The notes: generated by a model from the letters alone, not told the origin. A stretch of 53,358 bases of DNA from Verrucomicrobiota bacterium (GCA_020831635.1 JAFIGC010000024.1:1-53358), one strand, 5' to 3'. Numbered from the stretch's first letter, positions 24,900-34,323 are shown. Numbers and translations are program-made.

Positions 24900-26561
24900 A
24901 TGTCAAAACGCATACTCACCTTGGACATCGGCGCGAGCACCATCAAGCTCGCGGAATTTCAACTGACAAAAGATCATGAAATCGTGTTGGTCAACTACGG
25001 AACCCGGGCCATCGGTCTGGACCCGCAGGATGAAGCCAACCGCATGGTCTACACGGGGACGGCGGTGGATGAACTCGTCCAAGAGATGCGCATCAAGCCG
25101 GGACCGGTCTTGCTTTCGCTTTCCGGCCAACATGTGTTTTCGCGGTACGTGAAATTGCCGCCGGTTTCCGGCGACAAAATCGCCCAAATCGTCGAGTACG
25201 AAGCCCAGCAAAACATCCCCAACCTCAGCGAAGTGGTTTGGGACCGGCAGATCCTCCCCGGCGCCGAAGGCGACATGGATGTGCTTCTGGCCGCCGTCAA
25301 ACAGGACGTGGTCGAAAACTTGGCCGAAACCGTGCACGAGTGCGGGTTGGACACCGAGATGGTGGACATTTCCATTGCCGCCCTCTACAACGCCTACTAC
25401 CGCGCCTATCCCGAGCACGAAGGGTGCACCATGATCCTCGACATGGGCGCGAAGACCACCAGCGTCATCTTCGCGGAAAACGAACGGGTTTGGAGCCGCA
25501 GCTTCCCCGTCTCCGGCAACACCATCACCCAAAGCATTTCCAACGATTTCAAAATTCCCTTCGGCGAAGCGGAAATGTTAAAAGAAAACGTGTCCATGGT
25601 GGCATTGGGCGGCGCCTACGAACCCTTGGAAGATCCCGAAGCCGATCAAGTGTCCAAGTGTATCCGCAGTTCCATGACCCGCCTGCACGCGGAAATCGTT
25701 CGCTCCATCAACACCTATCGCGGCCAACAGAATGGTCAGGCCCCGACCCGGGTGTTGCTGACGGGCGGCACTTCGGTGATGCAGTATCTGGATGTGTTTC
25801 TCCAAGAGAAACTCAACATTGAGGTCGAGTATTTCAACCCCTTGCAGGCGATACAGGTTGCCGAAACCGTGGACGAAGAACGCATCGCCTCCGACTGGCA
25901 CTTGCTTGCCGAAGTCATCGGCCTTGCCCTGCGGAAAGGCGGAGAGGTGCCGATCAATTTGAATCTTTTGCCCCCCTCGGTGGTCCGTGAACGAACCTTC
26001 CGCAAAAAACAAGGCATGTTGGTGGCAAGTTTGGTGCTGTTCACCGCTACGCTCTTGGTCTGGGGTTGGTTCAACTCCCGTGAAGCCCAGAATGAAGGCA
26101 TGTTGCGTGGGGAATTGCAAAGCCAAGTCGATGAACTCAACCGATGGAACACGCAGATCCAAGGGGTGAAACGCAATTTGTCCGAATTGGAAAATGAAAC
26201 CAATGTCTTGGCCGGGGTGGTGGAAAACCGCGTCAAATGGATGGCCCTTTTGGAGGAAATCCGGGAACACTTGCCCGAAGACGTCTGGATTACCCAGCTC
26301 CGCCCCGAGGAACAGGACGGCGATCGGAAACTGATCCTGATCGGTTCCTTCTTCAAGGACAAGCTCTATGAGGATGTGAACCGTCCGGACAACGCCCCGA
26401 TCCTGGAATTTGTCGAAAACCTCAGGAATTCCGAGCTGTTTAGTCAGGACACCCAATTGGGCTTGAGCATCGTGGATTTGGTGACCAATCCCTCGGATTA
26501 TCGGTTCAGCATCGCCACGTTTAGAATTGATCTCGTACTCAGTGAGGCGTTGACCCTATGA
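24900..26561 (+). CDS. pilM: PilM-PilN fusion, pilus alignment complex (Amuc_1101-like)
   Basis: A 553-residue protein. Residues 1-350 form an actin-like PilM domain: phosphate-binding loop LTLDIGASTIKLAEF near the N-terminus, the LDMGAKTTSVIF second loop (about 180-191), and TGGTSVMQYL (about 285-295). A linker leads to one transmembrane span (about 373-392) followed by a coiled coil and a periplasmic domain ending WITQLRPEE..., which match PilN (GspL C-terminus). In most bacteria pilM and pilN are separate genes, so this single chain joins the cytoplasmic ring to the membrane protein. It starts 20 nt after the previous stop and overlaps the next gene by ATGA. An upstream ATG at 24837 is less likely. 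Confidence 0.8.
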   Translation: MSKRILTLDIGASTIKLAEFQLTKDHEIVLVNYGTRAIGLDPQDEANRMVYTGTAVDELVQEMRIKPGPVLLSLSGQHVFSRYVKLPPVSGDKIAQIVEYEAQQNIPNLSEVVWDRQILPGAEGDMDVLLAAVKQDVVENLAETVHECGLDTEMVDISIAALYNAYYRAYPEHEGCTMILDMGAKTTSVIFAENERVWSRSFPVSGNTITQSISNDFKIPFGEAEMLKENVSMVALGGAYEPLEDPEADQVSKCIRSSMTRLHAEIVRSINTYRGQQNGQAPTRVLLTGGTSVMQYLDVFLQEKLNIEVEYFNPLQAIQVAETVDEERIASDWHLLAEVIGLALRKGGEVPINLNLLPPSVVRERTFRKKQGMLVASLVLFTATLLVWGWFNSREAQNEGMLRGELQSQVDELNRWNTQIQGVKRNLSELENETNVLAGVVENRVKWMALLEEIREHLPEDVWITQLRPEEQDGDRKLILIGSFFKDKLYEDVNRPDNAPILEFVENLRNSELFSQDTQLGLSIVDLVTNPSDYRFSIATFRIDLVLSEALTL

Positions 26562-27646
26562 ATTGGAAAAAATACAAACTCTTGATTGTTGTCGGCGCCA
26601 TTTGCGTCTTGGTTTCCGGCGGACTGATTTATTGGATCCTCCGCTCGCGGGGACAAACCTCCCAACATCGGGACGAAGTCACCCGCTTGCAAAATGAAAA
26701 AGACCGCCTGACGCGTGGGGAAATTTACCCCTCTCCGGAAAATTACGGAACCCTTCGCGAGGATTTCGAATTGCTCATCGAACGGCGAAACGCACTTCGG
26801 GAAGTCATTTTGGGCGGCCAAATCACGCCGCCCCAGATGAGCCGGGCGCGGTTTGGCGATTATGTGCGCACCGATCTCTTGCCCGCCATTCGTGATGGCG
26901 CCCTTGCCGCGACTTTGGGCGGGGAACACGGGGTGACGCTGCGGGAACCCACCTTCGGTCTGCAGCGATTCATCGACGGGGATTTGCCCGAACCCGGTGA
27001 ATTGCCCGAGTTAATGTTGCGGCTTGAGCTGACGCGTCAAATCACTTTGGATTTGTTTGAATCCGGCATCAGTGAACTGATCGCTTTCGCGCCCAAGGCA
27101 CCGGCAACCGAAACCCGCAGGCCTGGTACGGCCCGGCCCGCGGCGGATGCCATGTTTGCCACGCGTCAAACGCAACGCACGACCGTTCGTCAAGAGCCGG
27201 CGGAAGAGCCCGAGCCGGCAGTCAGCAAAGAGGCCTTGTTTGATCAAGTGACGTTTACAGTTAGTCTGCGGGTATATGAAGACTTTTTCTGGAACATGCT
27301 CAATACCCTTGCCGCCAATGAAAACCAATTGGTGGTCAGCAACCTGCGCATGACCAATGGCAACCGTGAATTATGGCCCGCCTATCTGCGCCCCCCCGCT
27401 GCCGCGGGCACCGGGGAAAGAGAGCGCCCCGCCACCCCACGCCCCCGCGATGCCCAAGACCGTTTGGGCTTGTTGGAAGCCTTGGAGAGATCCGAGCGCG
27501 TGGACAGAACGACCACACCCACGGAATCGCGCGTGCCCTTGGTTGGCCTTGACGAACGCCGTCTGAAAACCACGGGTGGAGAATTGCTGTTCGTGACTTT
27601 TGATTTGATCGTGTATCGTCTGAAACCCGCAGCCCAAGGTTCATGA
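26558..27646 (+). CDS. Amuc_1100-like (PilO-like) inner-membrane protein
   Basis: A 362-residue protein with one N-terminal transmembrane span (YKLLIVVGAICVLVSGGLIYWIL), a coiled-coil stretch (about 35-60, HRDEVTRLQNEKDRL), and a periplasmic alpha/beta region interrupted by a Pro/Glu/Arg-rich linker (about 180-220). This layout matches Amuc_1100 and PilO, which dimerise through ferredoxin-like domains and align the secretin with the inner membrane. Gene order (after PilM-N, before the 1099-like gene) supports the call. Two low-complexity Pro/Arg linkers make it longer than Amuc_1100. The relation to the immunomodulatory Akkermansia protein is positional and should not be read as function. Confidence 0.65.
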   Translation: MNWKKYKLLIVVGAICVLVSGGLIYWILRSRGQTSQHRDEVTRLQNEKDRLTRGEIYPSPENYGTLREDFELLIERRNALREVILGGQITPPQMSRARFGDYVRTDLLPAIRDGALAATLGGEHGVTLREPTFGLQRFIDGDLPEPGELPELMLRLELTRQITLDLFESGISELIAFAPKAPATETRRPGTARPAADAMFATRQTQRTTVRQEPAEEPEPAVSKEALFDQVTFTVSLRVYEDFFWNMLNTLAANENQLVVSNLRMTNGNRELWPAYLRPPAAAGTGERERPATPRPRDAQDRLGLLEALERSERVDRTTTPTESRVPLVGLDERRLKTTGGELLFVTFDLIVYRLKPAAQGS

Positions 27647-27647
27647 A

Positions 27648-28751
27648 ATGGGATTCCTGAAACAACATGTCGAAAAAGTCCTTTTCCTGGTACTGGCCGT
27701 TGCGCTGGGGGCTTCGATTTTGCTCGCCTTGACCTTGCAGTCCGACTTTGCCGGAGTGGAAAGCGTGCGTGCGGGCTCCGGGAATGTGGACATCGGTCTG
27801 GATTTCGAGAAATATGATCGCGTGCTGAATCGCCTCATCGAGCAACCGCCTTCCACCGAGTTGGCCATGGGTGTCTTTACGCTGCCTCCGCGCCGGAGAT
27901 CCATCAACCCGGATGCTCCGATTCTGATCCCCATTGACGCGGAATTTTGCCCCTACACTGGCTATGAGCAAACTGAAACAACCAACGGGACGCCTTGCGT
28001 GGGCGTCGTGCCCGACGATGTCCTGCGAAGGTTGGATTTGGATCCATGTGACATCGCCTCCGAGTTCAGGGTCGTGGATGGCACGGGGTTCACCGTGCGG
28101 GAACAGTACCTACGCGGGCATGATCCCTCGGACCCCAATGATTATCCGCCTCATATCGAGTTCCTGCGGGTGGAGGAAATCCAGTCGCGGAGCGTCACCT
28201 TTGAACTCCGCGGCATCGCCCAACCCGCGGCCGGCGTTTATATGCTGCAACTGCGTTGGCGCTATCCCGATTCGGAAAGATGGGAGTCCGGGTTTGTGCG
28301 GACGGGGAACACCTTTGGTCGCAACGACGAGTTTACCGCCGTATCCTTTACCGAGAACCGTGTTTTGGAGGAAAACCGTTACGTGGACCGCTCCTATGCC
28401 GTGATCCGCACCGGCAGGCATGAGGTGCGGTTGATGCGGGAAGGGGACGGTCGGACCGGCCAAATTTCCGAGCGATCGGCGCGGCTCCACTTGTACACGG
28501 GCCCGGAATGGTCCGAAAGTGTCCGAGTTGACCAGACTTTTGATTTGGACAATAAAACGTACAACGTCGTTGACATCCATTCCGATTCTGTCGTAATACG
28601 GGAGGAAGGATCGGAAGAGACGTTGACCATTCGGCGGGCGACCTCCAGAGAATTGGAAGAAACCGAGCCGCCGGAAACTGAAACGAGAAGGGGTGACCCC
28701 TCGATCATCGATGATGAATTGGGATTTGACCCCCTGATGATTCCCTTTTAA
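27648..28751 (+). CDS. Amuc_1099-like inner-membrane protein
   Basis: A 367-residue protein with a single N-terminal membrane span (VEKVLFLVLAVALGASILLALTL) and a large, acidic periplasmic domain of mostly beta character. It sits 1 nt after the 1100-like stop and 66 nt before the secretin start, which is the place of Amuc_1099 in the Akkermansia locus. It may act like PilP or GspC, contacting the secretin N-domains. No sequence motif of PilP or an HR domain was recognised, so the role is inferred from position. Confidence 0.55.
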   Translation: MGFLKQHVEKVLFLVLAVALGASILLALTLQSDFAGVESVRAGSGNVDIGLDFEKYDRVLNRLIEQPPSTELAMGVFTLPPRRRSINPDAPILIPIDAEFCPYTGYEQTETTNGTPCVGVVPDDVLRRLDLDPCDIASEFRVVDGTGFTVREQYLRGHDPSDPNDYPPHIEFLRVEEIQSRSVTFELRGIAQPAAGVYMLQLRWRYPDSERWESGFVRTGNTFGRNDEFTAVSFTENRVLEENRYVDRSYAVIRTGRHEVRLMREGDGRTGQISERSARLHLYTGPEWSESVRVDQTFDLDNKTYNVVDIHSDSVVIREEGSEETLTIRRATSRELEETEPPETETRRGDPSIIDDELGFDPLMIPF

Positions 28752-28817
28752 CCCTGAAATTTGATGAATATGAAACCAACCCAAACCCGAGTGAGTCGAC
28801 CGAAGGAGTACTTACGT

Positions 28818-31544
28818 ATGAAGCGTTTTCAAGAAACTATGTTTGTGGCCAGCCTGATCCTCTGCATGATGACAGGCATAACCTACGCCCAGGATGATTT
28901 TAATGGGTTTGACGATTTGTTTGGGGAGGCCGGGAACGGGAACGATGCGCCCCAAGAACCCGTCGAACCCGTCGAGCCGGAACCCGTGGCCCCGGCCCAG
29001 CCGCCCCAAGAGCAGGACTTTGGCTTTGGCGAGCGCGTCGAAGCCGTGGCACCGGAAGTCGGGGACGTGCCCCGGGAACAGCGGGAACGGGAGGCGGCCG
29101 AACAGGAACGGCAGGAACGTCTGCGGATCGTCGCCCGGGTCGAGGAAGGCCGCAGGGACTTTCGGGACGGGGAACGCGCCATGTCCGCCAATCAGTGGGC
29201 GCTTGCCGTGGATTTCTTTGAAGCCGCATTGAGCAAGTTCAAAGATGTTCCCGATCTCGCCGACATTCGCTCCCAAGCGCAACGCAACAAATCCGATGCC
29301 TATTATAACATGGCCCGCTCTCTGTATGAGCGTCGCCGCGAGGGCACGGATTTGGATCGCGCCCTGGACTTTCTCCGTCAATCGGATGCCGCTCATCCCG
29401 GCATGGATCGCGTGGGCATCATGCGGCAGGATATTGAAACCTATCGCACGCGGGTTGCTGACGGACGCGAAGAACAACGCATCGAAGATGAGGACAGATA
29501 TCGCGACAGGCGCAACAATATCAGACGCCTGTTGGAACGTGGCCGCCAGGAAATGGAAATCGGCGATTACGATCAAGCCAAACGGACCTTTGACGAGGTG
29601 TTGGGATACGACCGCTACAACCGAGAAGCCTTGCGCTTCCTGGAGCGGGTCGCGGAATTGCGTTGGGAAGCCATTCGCATTGAGCGCCGGACCTCGGTTC
29701 GTGAAACCATGGCCGATGGCGAAAGAGCCTGGAACCGCCCCCGCACCGTGGATCGTCGCGGATATCAGGATATGCGCCCCGGAGACGCCGCACCCATTGA
29801 CCGTGCCGCCACCGAGTTGGAAAACAGAATGGCAAACATTCGCATTCCCGAAATTCGTTTTCAAGGCGCGCATATCAGCGACGTGATCAGTTTCTTGGTC
29901 CAAGCCAGTCGGGAGGCCGATGAACTGGGCGTGAACATCATTTTCATGGATCCGGAATTGACCGCACGGAACGGCGCCCCGACCGCAGCGGCTCCCGCAG
30001 CCCCCAGAGGAGGCGGGGGGGATCCTTTTGCCGATTTCATGACGCCCGCCGCTCCTGCCCGCGGCGCTGCCGCCGCGCCGACCCGCGCGGGCCCCATCCC
30101 GCCCATTAGCTTGGAAGTTCGGGATGTGACCCTCTTGGACGCCTTGCAATTGGTGACGGAAATCGCCGGTCTCTACTATCGCATTGAACGCAATGTGGTG
30201 ATTATCGACCGCAAAGGCCGCGGTCGTTTGGTCACCCGTTTTTATTCCGTTGACCCCACCTTGTTTACCGCGCGAACCGGTGCCATCGGCGGCGGCGGCG
30301 GCGGTGCGCGTGGAGGCGGAGGTGACGATTTCTTCGGGGGGGGGGGATTTGGTGGCGGTGGCGGTGCCACTGCTTCCGAAGAACCGGATCTCCGTGCCAT
30401 TTTCGAACGCTACGGGGTGCAAATTCCCGAAAACGGCGAAATTGCGTATGACCCCTTGGTGGCCCAATTGGTGGTGACCTTGACCCCCGACCAATTCGAC
30501 CAGTTCGAAGAAGTCCTGCGGGTGATCAACGTCACCCCGCGCCAAGTTCAAATCGAAGCCCGCTTTGTCGAAGTGCTCCAACGCGATCTGGAACAACTGG
30601 GTTTTGAGTGGATTCTGAGGGATAATTATGAATTGTTGGTGCAGGATGGTCCCGGCCCGGTCGCTGGACGCCAGCGGATTCAAATGGACCGGAATCCCAC
30701 TGGGATTACCGGTGGATTGCGGTTCTTTGACTTTGATCCCGTCAGTAACCAAACCTCCCCCAATGCCCGCACCAGCGATCAATTCAACCCCTTGGGTGAC
30801 ATCATGTCGCTCCGCGGGGTGCTAACGAACCCGGAATTGCAGATGGTGGTGCATGCCATTGACCAGCGCGGTAACTCCGATCTGCTGTCCGCTCCCCGGG
30901 TGACCACCATCAATGGCGTCAACGCAATCATTGAAGTCGTCAATGAAATCATTTACCCCACCGAATTCGATGTCACCCAAAACGACATTCAGGTTCAAGG
31001 GGGCGCGGGCGCCGAACCGGGCGCCGCACCGGTTTTCATTCCGCCCACGGTGATTCCCGGTGGTTTCGAAACACGTCAAGTGGGTGTGATCCTCAACGTG
31101 ACCCCCACGGTCTCTGCTGACAACTATACCATCAATCTGACCATGCTTCCCGAAATCGCGGAACTGGTGGACTGGGTCCAGTACGGCACCCAGGTGCCGA
31201 TCGGCGATCAGATCTTCACCGTGAACATGCCGCAGCCCATCTTTGCATCCCGCAATGTGACGACCTCGATGATCGTATGGGACGGACACACCGTGGTGAT
31301 GGGTGGATTGATCCGCGAGGATCTGACCACCTTTTCCGACAAAGTTCCGCTTTTGGGTGACATTCCCTTGATCGGACGTCTGTTCCGCAGCGAGGGCAAG
31401 CGCTCTGAAAAACGGAACCTGCTGATTTTCGTCACCGCAAGCTTGGTGGATCCCTCAGGGAACCCCGTGAATGCGGGTCGCGGCAGCGAACTGGTGACCG
31501 GTGGTTCCAGCATCCAGCAGTCCGGCGGGACCATCGGCAACTAA
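28818..31544 (+). CDS. TPR-containing secretin (Amuc_1098-like PilQ/GspD)
   Basis: A 908-residue outer-membrane channel. Signal peptide KRFQETMFVASLILCMMTGITYAQ, a Pro/Glu-rich spacer (25-75), a charged helical/TPR region (about 90-300), an STN-like/N0 domain (about 345-480), a Gly-rich segment (about 490-520), an N-domain ending VQIEARFVEV (about 577-586), and the secretin beta-barrel to the C-terminus with VPLLGDIPLIGRLFRS (about 844-859). Start 28818 is chosen because AAGGAG (28803-28808) precedes it and the signal peptide then begins properly. An uninterrupted run of 11 G residues (30336-30346) encodes four glycines at codons 507-510, a slippage-prone site. Two terminators follow. It is probably the exit port for the pilus or secretion machine encoded upstream. 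Confidence 0.88.
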   Translation: MKRFQETMFVASLILCMMTGITYAQDDFNGFDDLFGEAGNGNDAPQEPVEPVEPEPVAPAQPPQEQDFGFGERVEAVAPEVGDVPREQREREAAEQERQERLRIVARVEEGRRDFRDGERAMSANQWALAVDFFEAALSKFKDVPDLADIRSQAQRNKSDAYYNMARSLYERRREGTDLDRALDFLRQSDAAHPGMDRVGIMRQDIETYRTRVADGREEQRIEDEDRYRDRRNNIRRLLERGRQEMEIGDYDQAKRTFDEVLGYDRYNREALRFLERVAELRWEAIRIERRTSVRETMADGERAWNRPRTVDRRGYQDMRPGDAAPIDRAATELENRMANIRIPEIRFQGAHISDVISFLVQASREADELGVNIIFMDPELTARNGAPTAAAPAAPRGGGGDPFADFMTPAAPARGAAAAPTRAGPIPPISLEVRDVTLLDALQLVTEIAGLYYRIERNVVIIDRKGRGRLVTRFYSVDPTLFTARTGAIGGGGGGARGGGGDDFFGGGGFGGGGGATASEEPDLRAIFERYGVQIPENGEIAYDPLVAQLVVTLTPDQFDQFEEVLRVINVTPRQVQIEARFVEVLQRDLEQLGFEWILRDNYELLVQDGPGPVAGRQRIQMDRNPTGITGGLRFFDFDPVSNQTSPNARTSDQFNPLGDIMSLRGVLTNPELQMVVHAIDQRGNSDLLSAPRVTTINGVNAIIEVVNEIIYPTEFDVTQNDIQVQGGAGAEPGAAPVFIPPTVIPGGFETRQVGVILNVTPTVSADNYTINLTMLPEIAELVDWVQYGTQVPIGDQIFTVNMPQPIFASRNVTTSMIVWDGHTVVMGGLIREDLTTFSDKVPLLGDIPLIGRLFRSEGKRSEKRNLLIFVTASLVDPSGNPVNAGRGSELVTGGSSIQQSGGTIGN
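30336..30346 (+). repeat. G11 homopolymer within the secretin gene
   Basis: Eleven consecutive G bases in the reading frame, coding for Gly-Gly-Gly-Gly before Phe. A gain or loss of one base would truncate the protein before the secretin barrel. Neighbouring GGC/GGT repeats lie at 30289-30303 and 30351-30363. Confidence 0.9.
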
Positions 31545-31559
31545 CCCTTCCGGGTTTTT
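31543..31559 (+). terminator. Short intrinsic terminator overlapping the secretin stop
   Basis: AACCC-TTCC-GGGTT followed by TTT; the 5-bp stem begins within the TAA stop codon. A stronger second terminator follows directly. Confidence 0.5.
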
Positions 31560-31569
31560 CCATTCCATA

Positions 31570-31611
31570 AAGCAGCTCAGCGGCCCTGTCGTTGCGCTGC
31601 TTTCCTTTTTT
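31570..31611 (+). terminator. Intrinsic terminator after the secretin gene
   Basis: AAGCAGC (31570-31576) pairs with GCTGCTT (31596-31602), with extra pairing inside the loop, followed by a run of six T (31606-31611). It separates the secretin operon from the GT-C gene that starts at 31617, so that gene needs its own promoter or depends on read-through. Confidence 0.7.
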
Positions 31612-31616
31612 ACCCA

Positions 31617-33713
31617 ATGTCTTTTATGCGGTTACTCCGTTACTTTTTTTTGTTTGTAGGATGCGTTTCTTTGTGGGGCGGCTCCATGGCCATTCGACGG
31701 GCCGTGCTCGCACAGCAAACCCGAACCTTGCAAGGGGAAGAGGCTCCTTTTATACTTGAAGCGGCATTGCAATACCGCATGACACGCATTGTGTATGAAA
31801 ACGGTAACCTGCCCGCCCATGAACCCGCGGTGCAATATCCCGAGGGAGTGTCCCCTTGGCGGACCTATTCCATTGGCGCGGAATTTATTTATGCGGGATT
31901 GGCGCGAATCTGGCCCGGGGACACCTCGTTGGTCTCGAAACTGCGTTGGATTTCCACGGGGCTGTTTTGCCTGTCCATTCCCCTTTTGGCCGTTTGGGTG
32001 GGCCTGATGTGGAAATCGGTGTGGGCAGCCGCGGCCGCCGGACTGGTGTTGATGATTAGTCCCGCGTTTGCGGTTCGTTCCAGTGGGTTGACTTTGTCTC
32101 GCGAGAATCTGGCATTCCCATTTCTGTCTCTCTTTTTATTGTCCATTTCTCTCGCCAAGGGGAATTTGAAAGAAAAACCGCTTTGGGGTTGGTGTGTGGT
32201 TGCGGGCATTTCAGCGGGCTTGTCCCAAGTGTTTTGGGATTTCAGTCAGTACTTGCTGGGGTTGTGGATTGTCTGGCATTGGGTTGTGTATCTGCGCCAC
32301 GGAAAGGAACTGCAAAATGATTCGCGTCTTCTGGGGTCCATGGCCATTGGATTGAGCGTTGCCGCGCTTGCGCACCCTTATCTGCGTGGCCAAGGGTTTG
32401 TGTTTTCTCCGGTCATGACCTTGCTGTATTTGCGGATTGGAATGGAAATTCCATGGTTGCGGGCGCGGCCTCCCGCCGTACGGGCCGCCACTGTTTTGGT
32501 TTCCGCTTTGATTTGGAGGGTGGCGGGAGGTTTGTTCGTGACGAATTACGGGCATTTCGGCGAGTTGTTCTGGGCCAAAATCCGCTTTCTCAATCAGAAA
32601 CCCTCCGATCCGTCCTTGTTGACCTATGCCCAAAGGATCATGTGGACCCCGGCCCTCAATTCTTCAACTTGGGAGTTGACAAAAGCATATTTTCCGGTCA
32701 CATTGCCCTTACTGTTGGTTGTGGTGGCGATACTTTTTTGGAAAGTCCGACAGTACCCCGTAAATTCCAGCGTGCGATTTTTGCTGTTTGCCGCCGGGTT
32801 TACACTCCCGATGTACGTGCTCTTTTTTCGCATGCATGTGTTTTTAATTGTGTTTGCGGCGGCTTGCATCGGAGGTTTTGTCACTTGGATGGCGCGTTTT
32901 TCCCGGCGATGGTTGCGAATTACGGCCCCCATTCTCTTTCTACTTTTTCTCACCGGCATTGAATTTTACCGGTTATTGTTCTTTGAACCCTCTACAAACA
33001 GACATCAGGATCCCGAGCGTGCCGCGCTGATGAGTCAATTGGAAAAACTCGGCATGGTGACCACCATTCGCGGGAACCGTTGGGGGCATCCCGGCCAGTC
33101 CTATACCATGATCAACGGGCTAACCACCGCCTTGAACCGGTTGGAAGAACCCGGACCGGTTTTGGCCGGATTTGGCATCAGCGGCTCGATTCTCACCGAT
33201 ACGGGCATGCCCATTCTCTTGCATCCCAAATTCGAGAACCCGGAGATCCGGGAGCGGGTGCGCGAATTCTATACCCACCTCTTTCTGGAAGATGAAAAAA
33301 CGTTCCGCGATTGGGCCGTGGCCATGGGTGCGCGTTATTATGTGCACGGCATGGGCAGCCTGGCCGAGGGAGACACCCGCGAGGCTCCCCGTTACATGGT
33401 GGATGCCCTGCATCCTCCGAATGATGCGGCCGTGCGCACCTTGGAATTGAAACCCAACGAAGCCGTCTGGTTTCAACCCATCGGTGGCAATGAACGGTAC
33501 CGTATTTTCAAAATCATCGGCCTCGAAGACGAAGAATTCGCCGCTCAGTTTACCCGAATGGCTTATCACGCCGCCGAAATTGGCGACTTGGAGACCGCGC
33601 GTGAATATGCCTGGCGGGTTTTGCAGTCCTATCATTGGAAATATCCCCGGGCCAAACACCTGATTGAAATTCTCGGGCGACCCCGATCCGCATTTTCCAC
33701 GAACGGAGATTGA
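31617..33713 (+). CDS. GT-C fold (STT3/PglB-like) membrane protein
   Basis: A 698-residue polytopic membrane protein with about 11-13 transmembrane helices (residues 1-440) and a soluble C-terminal domain of about 230 residues. The first loop, APFILEAALQYRM...NGNLPAHEPAVQYPEGVSP, and the later RSSGLTLSRENLAFP resemble the acidic loops of STT3/AglB oligosaccharyltransferases, where Asp/Glu bind metal and lipid-linked sugar. A WWDYG motif was not found in the C-terminal domain, so oligosaccharyl transfer is uncertain; a GT-C sugar or phosphosugar transferase is the broad call. The C-terminal 40 residues look TPR-like. It directly follows the secretin gene, making pilin glycosylation a tempting but untested idea. 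The start could also be ATG at 31626. Confidence 0.5.
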   Translation: MSFMRLLRYFFLFVGCVSLWGGSMAIRRAVLAQQTRTLQGEEAPFILEAALQYRMTRIVYENGNLPAHEPAVQYPEGVSPWRTYSIGAEFIYAGLARIWPGDTSLVSKLRWISTGLFCLSIPLLAVWVGLMWKSVWAAAAAGLVLMISPAFAVRSSGLTLSRENLAFPFLSLFLLSISLAKGNLKEKPLWGWCVVAGISAGLSQVFWDFSQYLLGLWIVWHWVVYLRHGKELQNDSRLLGSMAIGLSVAALAHPYLRGQGFVFSPVMTLLYLRIGMEIPWLRARPPAVRAATVLVSALIWRVAGGLFVTNYGHFGELFWAKIRFLNQKPSDPSLLTYAQRIMWTPALNSSTWELTKAYFPVTLPLLLVVVAILFWKVRQYPVNSSVRFLLFAAGFTLPMYVLFFRMHVFLIVFAAACIGGFVTWMARFSRRWLRITAPILFLLFLTGIEFYRLLFFEPSTNRHQDPERAALMSQLEKLGMVTTIRGNRWGHPGQSYTMINGLTTALNRLEEPGPVLAGFGISGSILTDTGMPILLHPKFENPEIRERVREFYTHLFLEDEKTFRDWAVAMGARYYVHGMGSLAEGDTREAPRYMVDALHPPNDAAVRTLELKPNEAVWFQPIGGNERYRIFKIIGLEDEEFAAQFTRMAYHAAEIGDLETAREYAWRVLQSYHWKYPRAKHLIEILGRPRSAFSTNGD

Positions 33714-33716
33714 CCC

Positions 33717-34310
33717 ATGCAATGCATTGGCTTGACGGGCGGCATTGCCGCCGGAAAAAGCGAAGTCGGAAAAATTCTCGTTTCCCAAGGAATTCCCGTG
33801 TTGGACACCGACAAGGTGGCCCATGAAGTCATGGAACCGGGTACCACGGTCTATGAACAAGTGGTTCGCGAATTTGGCGAAGAGATTCTTGAAACGTCCG
33901 GTGAGATCAATCGCTCCAAGTTGGGACGCCTGGTTTTTTCGGACCCGGCGTCCCTGCTTCGGCTGAACGCCATCGTGCATCCCGAGGTGGGACGCCGTTG
34001 GCGGGCCTGGGTCCGGGATCAAAAAATCCAAGCGAAAGGCCCTTTGGTCGTGGTGGCGATCCCTTTGTTGTTTGAATGTGGGTTGGAGAAAGAATTTGAT
34101 GGCGTCCTCTGCGTGTGGGCGCCGGAAGAACTGATGAAAACACGCCTGTACAATCGCGGACTGGACGACAAGCAGGCCAAGCTACGTATCCAGTCCCAAT
34201 GGCCCGTGGACCAAAAAGCCCAACATTCCACATGGATTTTAAAAAATGATCGCGATCTAAACCACCTGCACGCGCAAGTGAAAGATTGGTTGCGAAGATT
34301 CAACCTTTAG
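33717..34310 (+). CDS. coaE: Dephospho-CoA kinase
   Basis: A 197-residue P-loop kinase performing the last step of coenzyme A synthesis (ATP-dependent phosphorylation of the 3-prime hydroxyl of dephospho-CoA). Walker [12 protein letters not shown] lies at the N-terminus, followed by [11 protein letters not shown] (the DxD substrate region), IVHPEV, and PLLFECGL with the conserved Leu-Phe-Glu. Length is typical. It starts 3 nt after the GT-C gene and its stop overlaps the ribosome site of rho, so coaE and rho are likely in one transcript. Confidence 0.93.
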   Translation: MQCIGLTGGIAAGKSEVGKILVSQGIPVLDTDKVAHEVMEPGTTVYEQVVREFGEEILETSGEINRSKLGRLVFSDPASLLRLNAIVHPEVGRRWRAWVRDQKIQAKGPLVVVAIPLLFECGLEKEFDGVLCVWAPEELMKTRLYNRGLDDKQAKLRIQSQWPVDQKAQHSTWILKNDRDLNHLHAQVKDWLRRFNL

Positions 34311-34323
34311 GAGAACTCCCATT

